NCBI GenBank assembly: GCA_963828705.1
Contig: CAWHGA010000038.1
Location: 1 to 64,000 of the forward strand
Length of the DNA stretch: 64,000 bases
Reading direction: 5' to 3'
Origin: CAWDJT01 sp963828705
Lineage (GTDB): Bacteria; Desulfobacterota; Syntrophobacteria; Syntrophobacterales; Syntrophobacteraceae
Below are positions 19,055 to 27,781 of the stretch, in pieces. A program made the position numbers and the translations under genes. A model generated the notes under the pieces. That model had not been told where the DNA came from, did no database searches, and saw only the letters and a list, made by a program, of their open reading frames with translations. How positions within the stretch are numbered: the first letter of the stretch is position 1; the number at the start of each line of letters is the position of its first letter.

Positions 19055-20056
19055 TTGGATTCCACCAGCCGCTTGTTACTGGACCGGATTCAGCGGTCCT
19101 TCCCACTGGTATCAAAACCCTATGAAGCCCTGGCGGCCGGGTTGGGAATCAGCGAAGAGGACGTACGCGATCGTATCGGGGCGCTCAAGGAGCGTCGCCA
19201 GGTCCGTCAGATCAGCGCTATCTTCAACACTGGAGCCCTGGGATACCGCAGCTCACTGGTGGCCATGGCGGTTGACGACGGCCGGTTGGAAGAGGCCGCC
19301 TTGGTAGTAAATGCCTACCCGGGGGTGAGCCACAACTATCTCCGGCCTGGGACCTACAACATGTGGTACACCATCGCCGTGCCGCCGGGGGTGGCCTTGG
19401 AAGGCGCGGTCGGCGACCTGTCGGAGGCCGCGGGCGGCTGGCCGACCCTGATCCTCCCGGCTCTGCGCAAGTACAAGCTGGCGGTGGTGCTGGATGTGCT
19501 CGAAGAAGGTGAGAGTGACAACGCCTTTGACCCGGCGGGGCGAACGGTGTTGGAGGCCCAGGAGGTGTTCCAGCCGACTTCGGCAAACATCCACATGGTC
19601 CGCTGCATTCAAGAGGACCTGCCGCTGGTGGATCGCCCCTTTGCCCAATGGGCCCGGATGTTGGATGTGCCGGAGACGACGCTCCTGGAGGGTATTGCCA
19701 GGTGGTTGAACCTTGGGTTTATTCGGCGTTTCGCTGCGGTCTTGAACCATCGACAGGTGGGATTCAGTGCCAACGGAATGGTAGTCTGGGCCTGTCCAGA
19801 AGAACATGTCGACGAATATGGGATTATTCTTTCGTCCCATGCAGAAGTAAGCCATTGCTACCATCGGCCGGCGCGCCCCGAGTGGCCGTTCAACCTCTAC
19901 GCTATGATCCACGGAAAGACGATTGAGGATTGCCAACGAGTGGCCGAACGGCTGGCGGCCGCCATTCATCTCCCGGATCACCGGATTCTGTTTAGCACTC
20001 GGGAGTTCAAGAAGATCCGCCTGAAGTTGTTTTGGGAAGATCCCGCAAAACCATGA
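19055..20056 (+). CDS. Siroheme decarboxylase, fused AhbA-AhbB (NirDL-like)
   Basis: About 333 residues, intact. Siroheme decarboxylases convert siroheme to 12,18-didecarboxysiroheme in the alternative heme pathway of sulfate reducers and methanogens, and in heme d1 synthesis. The protein is two AsnC/Lrp-like units in tandem: unit one has an HTH-like segment (YEALAAGLGISEEDVRDRI) and GVSHNYLRPGTYNMWY; unit two has MLDVPETTLLEGIARWLNLG and EVSHCYHRPARPEWPFNLYA. In Desulfovibrio, AhbA and AhbB are separate chains. TTG 19055 is chosen since AAGGAGG ends six bases before it; GTG 19049 would abut that site. It provides heme for the cytochromes, using the same siroheme needed by DsrAB. Confidence 0.88.
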   Translation: MDSTSRLLLDRIQRSFPLVSKPYEALAAGLGISEEDVRDRIGALKERRQVRQISAIFNTGALGYRSSLVAMAVDDGRLEEAALVVNAYPGVSHNYLRPGTYNMWYTIAVPPGVALEGAVGDLSEAAGGWPTLILPALRKYKLAVVLDVLEEGESDNAFDPAGRTVLEAQEVFQPTSANIHMVRCIQEDLPLVDRPFAQWARMLDVPETTLLEGIARWLNLGFIRRFAAVLNHRQVGFSANGMVVWACPEEHVDEYGIILSSHAEVSHCYHRPARPEWPFNLYAMIHGKTIEDCQRVAERLAAAIHLPDHRILFSTREFKKIRLKLFWEDPAKP

Positions 20057-20394
20057 GGTGCAGCTGCGATGTTGGCGTTTCGACCCGCCGGGAGCAACCG
20101 TCGATGGCCATGTTTTCACGTGCGCCCGCGGCAATTTGGCGCACGTCAGCATTTTGGGTGCCAAAGAGAAGAGTAAGGTTTTGAATCCTAGTCACAGCGG
20201 GCTTCCATTATTCCTAATCCTAACCGGCGATCCTCAGGTTCCGAATAAGCCCACAGGGGAGCGGGACTTACCGCAATTGACTGCAAACACAAGGCACTTC
20301 TGCTGGGCATAATCCTGCTGAAGCTGGACCACCTTTAGTCCAGATGCAGAACCAATCTGTTCCCAGATGGCAACTATTTGAGCGAGGTTTTACC
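20057..20394. other. Intergenic region, no supported gene
   Basis: About 340 bases between ahbAB and the small hypothetical gene. No domain, repeat or clear hairpin terminator was seen. Its 3' end should contain the start signals of the gene at 20395. Confidence 0.4.
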
Positions 20395-20724
20395 GTGGGC
20401 GATTCCAACACCGAACGCGAACAGAAAAAAAAGGCCATATTTGAAGGTATGTCCAACCGCGGTCAGCAACGTGTTCTCCGCCTGGGCTATGAAAACTGGG
20501 ACCCATTCATGGAACCGAAGGACCCACGGGATCAGATCCGCAGCGTCATTGCCCTGCGAGCTGATGAGCTGGTGCGGCAGTTCTATGCCGCTAACCCCGC
20601 CAACGTTGGGTTCCGTGATTTTCACAAGGAGTTGTTGGACGTTGCGGTGGGGCTAATTAGAGGTGAACGGCGGGCACAGACTCTGTTTGAATTCTGTAAG
20701 TGGTTCCAGCAAAAAGAAGGGTGA
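20395..20724 (+). CDS. Conserved-looking hypothetical protein
   Basis: About 109 residues from GTG 20395 (GAGCGAGG lies upstream); ATG 20344 is an in-frame alternative. The sequence is charged and helical, with ERGQQRVL-like basic segments and the phrase YENWDPFMEPKDPRDQIRS; there is no signal peptide, cysteine pair or known motif except a single Cys near the C-terminus. It converges on the FKBP gene at 20838. Codon use looks like that of neighbouring genes, so it is probably real, but I do not recognise it. Confidence 0.55.
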   Translation: MGDSNTEREQKKKAIFEGMSNRGQQRVLRLGYENWDPFMEPKDPRDQIRSVIALRADELVRQFYAANPANVGFRDFHKELLDVAVGLIRGERRAQTLFEFCKWFQQKEG

Positions 20725-20837
20725 GCCGGGCTGATAAAGAGGGCTCAGTTTTTAACCGGGCCCCCAAGATGCAGGTCTGGTGCGGTTTCTCCCAGCGCCG
20801 TGCCGATACGGTCGGTGCCTTGCGCCGAGAGTGAGGT

Positions 20838-21344
20838 CTACTGAGCGGTCTCTGCTGGGGTCTGAGCTGTCTGACACGGCCGCAGGTAGGCGAGTTCTTC
20901 GGCTGTTGCAGGACGGACCTTGACCACCTTGATGGAATAGTAGAGGCTCTTGCCTGCCAGTGGGTGGTTGAAATCCAGGACCACCGCATCTTCGGATTTC
21001 TCCTTGACGAAATAGCTGTACTGCGCCTTGGTGGTATCATTGAGCGCTACAACCCATTTCCCCGCGGTCAAGTCCTTCCCCAGCGGATAATCTTGGAAAT
21101 ACCGGCGCTCCACCAAATGGGCCTGATGCGCACCAAAGGCTTCTTCGGAGGGGATCACCAGGTCCACCTGCGATCCTTCAGCAACGCCCAGAAGACGCTG
21201 TTCCAAGGCGGGGAGTAACTGGTCATAACCAACGATATAGTTGAGGGACGCCGAGCCGCTTTCCGGGTCGCCTTTGACATAGCTGCCATCGTCCAACTTC
21301 AACCTGTATTCCAGAATCACGAAAGCGTCCTTACCAATTTCCAT
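20838..21344 (-). CDS. FKBP-type (SlyD-like) peptidyl-prolyl isomerase
   Basis: 168 residues. The fold follows SlyD: VILEYRLKLDDGSYV, LNYIVGYDQLLPALEQRLLG, GSQVDLVIPSEEAFG, the inserted-flap region, then VVLDFNHPLAGKSLYYSIKV. It catalyses cis-trans isomerisation at proline and acts as a cytoplasmic chaperone. Unlike many SlyD proteins, the C-terminus is not His- or Cys-rich. A second member of the family lies at 56391. It is transcribed alone, between a hypothetical gene and a repeat-containing region. Confidence 0.88.
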   Translation of the reverse strand: MEIGKDAFVILEYRLKLDDGSYVKGDPESGSASLNYIVGYDQLLPALEQRLLGVAEGSQVDLVIPSEEAFGAHQAHLVERRYFQDYPLGKDLTAGKWVVALNDTTKAQYSYFVKEKSEDAVVLDFNHPLAGKSLYYSIKVVKVRPATAEELAYLRPCQTAQTPAETAQ

Positions 21345-21374
21345 ATCTGAACCCTCATTATCTAATTTTAACCG

Positions 21375-21520
21375 TTGACCACAGAGAGCATAAAGAGCGC
21401 AGAGGGTGGATCGAGGCCAATGCCAGCGCGCTACTGATTGCAGGTGATTTCTTCACGTTGGAGCAAAAACCCACCACGAAGGACTCGAAAGAAAAACGCT
21501 TTTGATCACTCCTTCGTGGT
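21375..21520. repeat. Composite palindromic repeat region
   Basis: It starts with GACCACAGAGAGCATAAAGAG, half of the CACCGCAGAG-type element. Positions 21472-21520 then hold an inverted pair, CACCACGAAGGA and TCCTTCGTGGT, around about 27 bases. Both halves resemble the repeats at 538-670 and 5592-5663. No gene lies in 21345-21698. Confidence 0.55.
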
Positions 21521-21698
21521 AGGGTCTTTGGTTGCGGCCGGAAGCCGCGCTGTATGCTCTGCAATGAGTCATTGGCTTGGTGCTGAGCACCAAAGAGAAA
21601 ATGTTTTGTTTGAACTTATCACAGGTTTCCTGCCCCGCACGTATTTCGGTCAAGCCTGTCGGTTCGCATGAACCGGCACGGAATCGGGGGAGCGATGA

Positions 21699-22316
21699 CT
21701 ACAGTTTCTCCATGTCTTCGTCTTGCGGGTAACCGAGGGACAGGGCTTGTTGATAGTGATTGCGCGCGTTTTCGGTTTCACCCAGGATCCGATAAGCCAC
21801 TGCCAGGTTGTAATGGGCCGGGGCAAAACGGTCGTTGATGGTGAGGATTTTGTGACAGGCGTCGATGGCGGCCGGGGCGTCTCCAAGCTGCAAATAGGCC
21901 ACCGCCAGATTGTTGTGGGCCTGGAGGAGCTCGGGGGCCAAGGCAAGAGCGCGGCGGCTGGCGTCGATGGCCTCGGGGATGTCGCCCTTTTGCAGAAAAG
22001 CAAAGCCCAGGTTGCTGTGCGCCATGGGCATATCCGGGTCCAGCGAGACGGCCTTCTGATTGGCGGCGATGCAGGCATCCAGATCGTTTTTCTTAAAAAG
22101 AAGTCCGCCCAGGTTGACGTAGGCCTGAGCCATATTCGGGTCCCATTCCAGGGCTTGTTTGAATTCGGATATGGCCTCGTCAACCATCCCCTTTTGGGCG
22201 TAGGCAATCCCTAAATTATAATGCAAGGTGGCCGAGTTGGGTTCAAAGAAGATGCGTTCCTTGAGAAACTTGATGTATTCGTTTTGTTGCCTTTGGAATT
22301 CGTCCATCTGATTCAT
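21699..22316 (-). CDS. TPR repeat protein
   Basis: About 205 residues. ATG 22316 has GGAAGGATC directly upstream, so it is preferred over the in-frame ATG at 22337. From residue 25 on there are at least five tandem 34-residue TPR units, with the consensus visible in LHYNLGIAYAQKGMVDEAIS, AYVNLGGLLFKKNDLDACIA, AHSNLGFAFLQKGDIPEAID and AHYNLAVAYRILGETENARN. No signal peptide. Such proteins mediate protein-protein contacts. It is divergent from the dsr cluster, with about 390 bases between start codons. Confidence 0.85.
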   Translation of the reverse strand: MNQMDEFQRQQNEYIKFLKERIFFEPNSATLHYNLGIAYAQKGMVDEAISEFKQALEWDPNMAQAYVNLGGLLFKKNDLDACIAANQKAVSLDPDMPMAHSNLGFAFLQKGDIPEAIDASRRALALAPELLQAHNNLAVAYLQLGDAPAAIDACHKILTINDRFAPAHYNLAVAYRILGETENARNHYQQALSLGYPQDEDMEKL

Positions 22317-22570
22317 GATCCTTCCACTCGCCCACAAGGCAGGGCAGGCTCTTTCGAGATGCAGATCAGCCCACGGATAGCGTTACTGAGGGCTGGACGG
22401 TGACTCTGATGGTGGCGCTCGCCTGGGTCTTGGCTGCAGGCGTGCTGTTACTTAACAGGCGTCCCAGAGAGTGTCAAGGGTTGCAGCAGCATAACGCAGC
22501 AGCACGCATTTAGCTTGCCCCAGGGTGCGCCGGAGGGTCTATTTGCCAGGGATTTCCTGGGATTTTTCTA

Positions 22571-22600
22571 TTGACAAAGGGCATTTGGCGAGTTTATAGA
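22571..22600 (+). promoter_or_regulatory. Sigma70-type promoter of the dsr cluster
   Basis: A perfect -35 box TTGACA (22571-22576) is followed after 17-18 bases by TTATAG/TATAGA (22594-22600). It lies about 110 bases upstream of dsrD and is the strongest promoter match seen in the window. Confidence 0.75.
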
Positions 22601-22613
22601 GCTTGGGTGACTG

Positions 22614-22629
22614 AGTGAAGTAATTCACT
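22614..22629. promoter_or_regulatory. Candidate Rex-like operator at the dsr promoter
   Basis: AGTGAA-GTAA-TTCACT is a perfect 6-bp inverted repeat with a 4-base spacer, centred about 25 bases downstream of the -10 box. Its core GTGAA-N4-TTCAC equals the core of the Rex motif described for Desulfovibrio-type sulfate reducers (TTGTGAA-N4-TTCACAA); the outer two bases on each side differ. Inference: a redox-sensing repressor may block early elongation here. Confidence 0.5.
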
Positions 22630-22708
22630 TTAGATCGTCCGGGGGGGCGTGCCTGGACTATTTTTTCCTCTATTTTTGGGACTCTAGACACTGGCTAAGG
22701 AGGTCATC

Positions 22709-22948
22709 ATGAGCGAGGACGCCAAGGCGCGTATTATGGAATGGATGGGGCAGCAGAAGAAATCCAAGCAATATTTCAATGAGTTATGCAAGGCTGTACC
22801 GGAAATAAAGATGCGGGATGCCAAGAAGCTCATCAATGCACTGGTGGCTGAGGGCAAGCTGAAATATTGGTCCAGCGGGTCCACCACCATGTATATGCTG
22901 CCCAGCGAAGGTGATGTAGCGAAAGAAGAAGAAGGCATGAACGAGTAG
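22709..22948 (+). CDS. dsrD: DsrD, activator of dissimilatory sulfite reductase
   Basis: 79 residues, intact, with TAAGGAGG upstream of ATG 22709. DsrD is a small winged-helix protein found in sulfate reducers and reported to act as an allosteric activator of DsrAB. The diagnostic segments are QYFNELCKAVPEIKMRDAKK and KYWSSGSTTMYMLPSEG, followed by an acidic tail. In most sulfate reducers dsrD lies directly after dsrB; here it precedes dsrA by about 220 bases, and no dsrD occurs between dsrB and dsrN. The intervening segment has a small hairpin at 22998-23016 but no terminator-like T tract, so read-through into dsrA is likely. Confidence 0.9.
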   Translation: MSEDAKARIMEWMGQQKKSKQYFNELCKAVPEIKMRDAKKLINALVAEGKLKYWSSGSTTMYMLPSEGDVAKEEEGMNE

Positions 22949-22997
22949 GCAGGAAGTCTTTGAGTCCTGGCGGTTATGCGACGGTGATAGGCTCAAT

Positions 22998-23016
22998 CAG
23001 GGTGAAACCCACCCTG
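22998..23016 (+). promoter_or_regulatory. Hairpin between dsrD and dsrA
   Basis: CAGGGTG (22998-23004) pairs perfectly with CACCCTG (23010-23016) over a five-base loop. No T tract follows, so it is not a standard terminator; it could protect an mRNA end or adjust dsrD and dsrAB levels. Confidence 0.35.
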
Positions 23017-23169
23017 CCAATGTATAGGATCAACACGACCCATTATGGTGGTGACCGAAATTCTAATTCCTGAAAGGGGGTGGCATTTCGAGGGATACGT
23101 GCGTTTGATGTATTGAGACGGCTGATTTTGGATTAGAGTGTTTCTGACTATGGCAAGGAGGTAGTGAGA

Positions 23170-24447
23170 ATGGCGTTAAAACATGCAACCCCTATGCTAG
23201 ACGAACTGGAAAAGGGGCCGTGGCCGAGCTTCGTAACCGATATTAAGAGAATCGCCGCCAGAAAGCCCGCGTGTGAGGACCTTCTGGGTGTTATGGAAAT
23301 GTCCTATCGTGACAAGGAAGGCCACTGGAAGCACGGCGGCATCGTGGGTGTTCTCGGCTACGGCGGAGGCGTTATCGGCCGTTACTGTGACCGTCCCGAC
23401 CTGTTCCCCAATGTGGCGCACTTCCACACCATGCGCGTGAACCAGCCCGCGAGCAAGTTCTACACCACCGAGGTGCTGCGCAAGACTCTGCGACCTTTGG
23501 GAAGCAAAAGGCAGCGGTTTGACCAATATGCATGGTTCCACCGGTGACATGATTCTTGCTGGGCACCACCACCGATCAGCTGGAGCCCATTTTCTATGAA
23601 CTGACCCATGACCTGGGTATGGACCTGGGTGGTTCCGGTTCCAACCTGAGAACCCCTGAAGGCTGTCTGGGAAAAGCCCGTTGTGAATGGTCGTGCCTGG
23701 ACACCCAGGACATCATTTACGACCTTACCCAGACGTTCCAGGACGAGCTCCATCGGCCGGCATTTCCCTACAAGTTTAAGTTCAAATGCTCCGGTTGCCC
23801 CAATGACTGCGTGGCGGCCATTGCCCGCGCCGACTGCTCCATCATCGGTACCTGGCGAGACAAGATCCGTGTTGACCAGGAAGCGGTCCGCGCTTATGTG
23901 GGCGGTGAACTGGTCCCCAATGGCGGTGCTCACGGTACCGACAAACGTAAGTTGGACATCGTTGATGAAGTGATCTCCAAATGCCCCACCAAGTGTATGG
24001 AATGGGACGGGAAGAATCTCAAGATCTGGGATGAAGACTGCACCCGTTGTATGCATTGTATCAACGTGATGCCGCGCGCGCTGCGCCCGGGCGTGGACAC
24101 CGGTGCCACCATTCTGGTCGGCGCCAAGGCGCCCATCCTGGAAGGCGCTCAGCTTTCCAGCGTGGTGATTCCGTTCATGAAGATGGAAGCCACCCTACGA
24201 CGAATTCAAGGATTTCGTCGGCAAGATGTGGGATCTGTGGATGGAAGAGGGCAAGAACCGTGAGCGGTTGGGTGAAACGATTCAGCGCCTTGGCCTGCGC
24301 GAATTCCTCAAGGCCTGCGACCTGACTCCCGATCCACGCATGATCAACTCCCCGCGCTTCAACCCCTACATCTTCTACGATCCGGCGGATGTGCCGGGTG
24401 GTTGGGAACATGACGGCAAAGCTTACCGCGAACGGCATCAAGCTTAG
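23170..24447 (+). CDS. dsrA: Dissimilatory sulfite reductase alpha subunit (three single-base frameshifts)
   Basis: DsrA, with DsrB, reduces sulfite at a coupled siroheme-[4Fe-4S] centre in the cytoplasm, forming DsrC trisulfide. ATG 23170 has AAGGAGG nine bases upstream. Conserved parts include HGGIVGVLGYGGGVIGRYCD, LGGSGSNLRTPEGCLG, PAFPYKFKFKCSGCPNDC (siroheme/cluster cysteines) and the ferredoxin motif CTRCMHCINVMP. The frame breaks near 23484, 23555 and 24195. In each case removing one base restores family sequence (for example LCDLW, MILLGTTT, TYDEFKDFVG). Net length then gives about 424 residues, normal for DsrA. Because the enzyme is essential for this lifestyle, the breaks are probably sequence errors. 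Confidence 0.95.
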
Positions 24448-24458
24448 GAGGTGATACA

Positions 24459-25560
24459 ATGCCTTTTGATCCAAATAATCTGCAGCAAGACCGTATTACC
24501 GATATTGGACCACCGAAATACGACAAGTTCTTTCCACCCGTGGTGAAAGAAAACTACGGGAAGTGGAAATACCATGAAATCCTCCAGCCCGGCGTGCTGG
24601 TCCACGTGTCGGAAACCGGCGCCGAGATCTACACGGTACGCGTGGGTGCGGCCCGTCTCATGAGCGTGGATCTGATTCGCGACATCTGTGACGTCGCCGA
24701 CAAGCACTGCGGTGGCTATGTCCGTTGGACGACTCGTAACAATGTTGAGTTCATGGTGGACAACAAGGCCAAGCTGCAGCCGCTCATCGATGAGCTGAAA
24801 AGCCGCGGCAACTGGTTCCCCATTGGTGGCACCGGCGCCAGCGTGACCAACATCGTCCATACCCAGGGTTGGATTCACTGCCATACGCCGGCCATCGATG
24901 CTTCCGGTCCGGTCAAGGCGGTCATGGATGAGCTGTTCGAGTATTTCACTTCCATGAAACTGCCCGCCCAGGTCCGTATCGCCCTGGCTTGCTGTCTGAA
25001 CATGTGTGGTGCCGTGCATTGCTCCGACATCGCTATCCTCGGTGTGCACCGCAAGCCCCCGTTGGTTGAGCATGATCGCCTCGGCAACGTCTGCGAAATT
25101 CCTCTGGTCATCGCTGCCTGCCCAACTGCGGCCATCAAACCGAAAAAGGTTGATGAGAAGAAGAGCGTCGAAATCAACAACAGCCGCTGCATGTTCTGCG
25201 GCAACTGCTACACCATGTGCCCGGCTCTGCCGCTGGCGAACTGTGACGGCGATGGTATCGCTCTGTGGGTGGGCGGCAAGGTGTCCAATTCCCGGACTCG
25301 CTCCGGCCTTCTCCAAGCTGGCGGTGCCCTACATTCCCAACGAACCGCCGCGCTGGCCGACCACGGTCAACACCATCAAGAAGATCGTGGAAACCTACGC
25401 CTCGGGTGCTCGTCGCTATGAGAGAGTCGGCGAATGGATCGCCCGCATCGGCTGGGAGCGTTTCTTCGAAAGGACTGGTCTGGAGTTCGGTCACGAGCAC
25501 ATCGATGACTATCGTCTGGCCATGACGACCTGGAGAACCACCACCCAGTTCAAGTTTTAG
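24459..25560 (+). CDS. dsrB: Dissimilatory sulfite reductase beta subunit (one frameshift)
   Basis: DsrB carries the catalytically active siroheme in the DsrA2B2 complex. ATG 24459 has AGGAGGTGATACA upstream and follows dsrA by 11 bases. Conserved segments are GGYVRWTTRNNVEF, GGTGASVTNIVHTQGWIHCH, the siroheme/cluster cysteines in ACCLNMCGAVHCSD, and the inserted ferredoxin motif CMFCGNCYTMCP. One extra base near 25297 breaks the frame between WVGGKVSNSR and APAFSKLAVPYIPNEPPRWP; the C-terminal part then runs to 25560. Corrected length is about 366 residues, normal for the family. Confidence 0.95.
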
Positions 25561-25635
25561 TTCAAATGATCGCAGCCGAACGCGGTGCAATCCGTCACCG
25601 CGTTCGGCACCTGTCACAGGAAGACACTTGCCCCT

Positions 25636-27109
25636 ATGTTGTTCCGGAAACCGCGATTGGTCATAGCGGCGTTGCGCGGAGGCGCAGGCAAAACGCTGGT
25701 GACGCTTGGCCTGATTGCGGCCTGGAAACAGCACCAGGCCATTAGTGTTGTTCCCTTCAAGAAGGGCCCGGATTATATCGATGCTGGCTGGCTGGCTATG
25801 GCGGCCCAGCATCCCTGCTACAATCTGGATCCCTTTTTGATGTCCCCCGAGGACATGTGGAGTTCCTTTATGGAGCGGTCCATGCGGGGGGATGTTGCTG
25901 TTGTGGAAGGGAACCGCGGACTGTTTGATGGTGTGGATATTCAGGGGTCTTGCTCTACGGCTGAACTTGCCAAGATTCTGGGCGCGCCCGTAGTTTTAGT
26001 GTTGGACGTGACCAAGACTACGCGCACGGCAGCTGCTCTTGTGTTGGGCTGCCAACATCTGGACCCCGAAGTCAAGATCGCCGGAGTGATCCTCAATCAG
26101 GTGGCCGGGAGACGCCATGAACAGGTGCTGCGTGGTGCCATCGAGCGCTACTGCGGCGTGCCGGTTCTGGGGGTGGTTCCCAAGGATAAGGGTCATTTCT
26201 TTCCTGAACGCCATTTGGGGTTGATTCCGCCTCAGGAGCACAATCGCATCCATGAAGCCATGGGGTTTGCGGCGCAAATGGCGTGTGATTGTCTGGATCT
26301 CGCTGGCTTGTGGGAGGTTGCGCGTAAGGCCGAGCCGCTTGGCATGAGTGCCCGTGTGCAGCAACCCCAGGTGCCGGTCGGTTGGACGACAGCCGGTGAT
26401 CGGGATCTTGCGCGATGCCGCCTTTCAGTTCTACTATCCTGACAATTTGGAAGCCTTGGCGGAACGGGGGGCAGTATTGGTTGAGGTTTCGGCCCTTGCC
26501 GACAAGCAGCTTCCGACCTTGGATGCACTATACATTGGCGGGGGGTTTCCGGAGACGCATCTGGAAGAACTGACCGCCAATGAGTCGTTTCGGCATTCTT
26601 TGCGTTCAGCCATCGAATGCGGTCTGCCAGTTTACGCCGAATGCGGTGGACTGATGTTTTTGTGTCGTGGTATCCACCAGCAGAGCAGTTACTTCCCCAT
26701 GGTGGGTGTCTTTCCCCTGGATGTGGCGATGGAACCCAAACCACAGGGGCATGGATACACCATTATGGAATGCGTGGCTGACAACCCTTTCTTCCCCAAG
26801 GGATGGCAGCTGAAGGGTCATGAATTTCATTATTCGCGCCTTCTGCCGAACAATGAGCCACTGTCCTTGGTTTTTCGTCTAAGCAAAGGGCACGGCATAG
26901 TCAATGGGGGGGATGGGCTGTGTTATAAGAATACCTTGGCAAGCTATACTCACTTGCACGCGTTGGGTAATGATCTTTGGGTGGAGGCAATGATTCGCAA
27001 TGCCATCCACTTTCGGGAGCAACAGGACAATTTACCGGAGCCCGTCGCTTCTGCCCTTAGCGCTGAAGCGGGGGTTCTACAAGTGAGCAAACGTCTAACA
27101 ATGATTTGA
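25636..27109 (+). CDS. dsrN: DsrN, siroheme amidase (CobB/CbiA family, one frameshift)
   Basis: About 490 residues. DsrN resembles cobyrinate a,c-diamide synthase and is thought to amidate siroheme, giving the sirohydrochlorin amide found in DsrAB. The ATPase domain starts at ATG 25636 with IAALRGGAGKTLVTLGLIAA (P-loop), FKKGPDYIDAGWLA and VVEGNRGLFDGVD. The C-terminal glutaminase domain has the catalytic Cys in YAECGGLMFL and the late motif KGHEFHYSRL. One extra base between 26345 and 26390 separates the two. It lies between dsrB and dsrC, the common context in sulfate reducers. Confidence 0.9.
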
Positions 27110-27122
27110 GGAGGTTGTTTCA

Positions 27123-27440
27123 ATGAGTCAGGTTGAATTCAAGGGCAAATCTTTTGAGGTGGATGAGGACGGTTTCATCAGCAGTTTCGAGCAGTGGTCG
27201 CCCGAATGGGTGGATTATGTCAAGGCCTCTGAAGGCATTGCGGAACTGACTGAAGAGCATTGGAAGGTGATCCACGTGCTGCAGGACTACTACAAGAAGC
27301 ACGGCATCGCCCCCATGGTTCGCATCCTGACCAAGGTGACCGGATATAAACTCAAATACATCTACGAGCTGTTCCCCTCGGGACCCGGCAAGGGCGCTTG
27401 TAAGATGGCTGGTCTGCCCAAACCGACTGGTTGCGTGTAG
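27123..27440 (+). CDS. dsrC: DsrC sulfur carrier protein
   Basis: 105 residues, intact; GAGGAGG lies upstream and the gene follows dsrN by 13 bases. DsrC is the co-substrate of DsrAB: its C-terminal arm takes sulfite-derived sulfur as a trisulfide, later reduced by the DsrMKJOP membrane complex. Both redox cysteines are present, Cys93 and the penultimate Cys104, in GACKMAGLPKPTGCV, with the 11-residue spacing needed for the intramolecular disulfide. That distinguishes a true DsrC from TusE or RspA-type relatives. It is also the best candidate thiol partner for the HdrD-like protein at 4386. Confidence 0.95.
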   Translation: MSQVEFKGKSFEVDEDGFISSFEQWSPEWVDYVKASEGIAELTEEHWKVIHVLQDYYKKHGIAPMVRILTKVTGYKLKYIYELFPSGPGKGACKMAGLPKPTGCV

Positions 27441-27781
27441 ACATTTCTTCCGGTGTGCCATCTGTCGAGACTGAGTTTGTGGGTGGCACCCCGGGAAGGG
27501 CATCCCTGCAGCCGTGTATGGTGTATGGGGAGTGAGGGCGTATGGCCCCCGCCACGAGGAGTCCAAGCCGCTGGGCTAGCCGCTGATGCCCCGGGGTTCA
27601 AGCCGAAGAGTGGTGGACCGGGTGCGCCGCTGTGCCCCTGGTTGGCAGATACCCAGATACCATCGGTTCCAGGCAAGTCGCCACCCTGGTTTCAGGTGAT
27701 CAAGGCCGTGAACCAGCTGGCGGTTGAATCGATCGCGAGAGCGACTCATGCTAAGTGTAGCAATAGAGAAGGAGAACAAGG
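27441..27781. other. Gap between dsrC and the ferredoxin gene
   Basis: About 340 bases with no domain-bearing open frame and no clear hairpin with T tract. The ferredoxin may therefore be transcribed by read-through or from its own promoter, which I could not identify. Confidence 0.4.

Noticed and set aside
23170..24447. dsrA as a pseudogene
   Set aside because: Three single-base gains restore complete family sequence and normal length, there are no substitution-type stops, and the rest of the sulfite reduction genes are present; sequence error is likelier.
24444..25316. 290-residue minus-strand open frame opposite dsrB
   Set aside because: It covers the most conserved part of dsrB in reverse and has no ribosome site or motif.
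23170..25560. Programmed ribosomal frameshifting in dsrA/dsrB
   Set aside because: The shift sites have no shared slippery heptamer or following structure, and similar one-base breaks occur in unrelated genes throughout the window.
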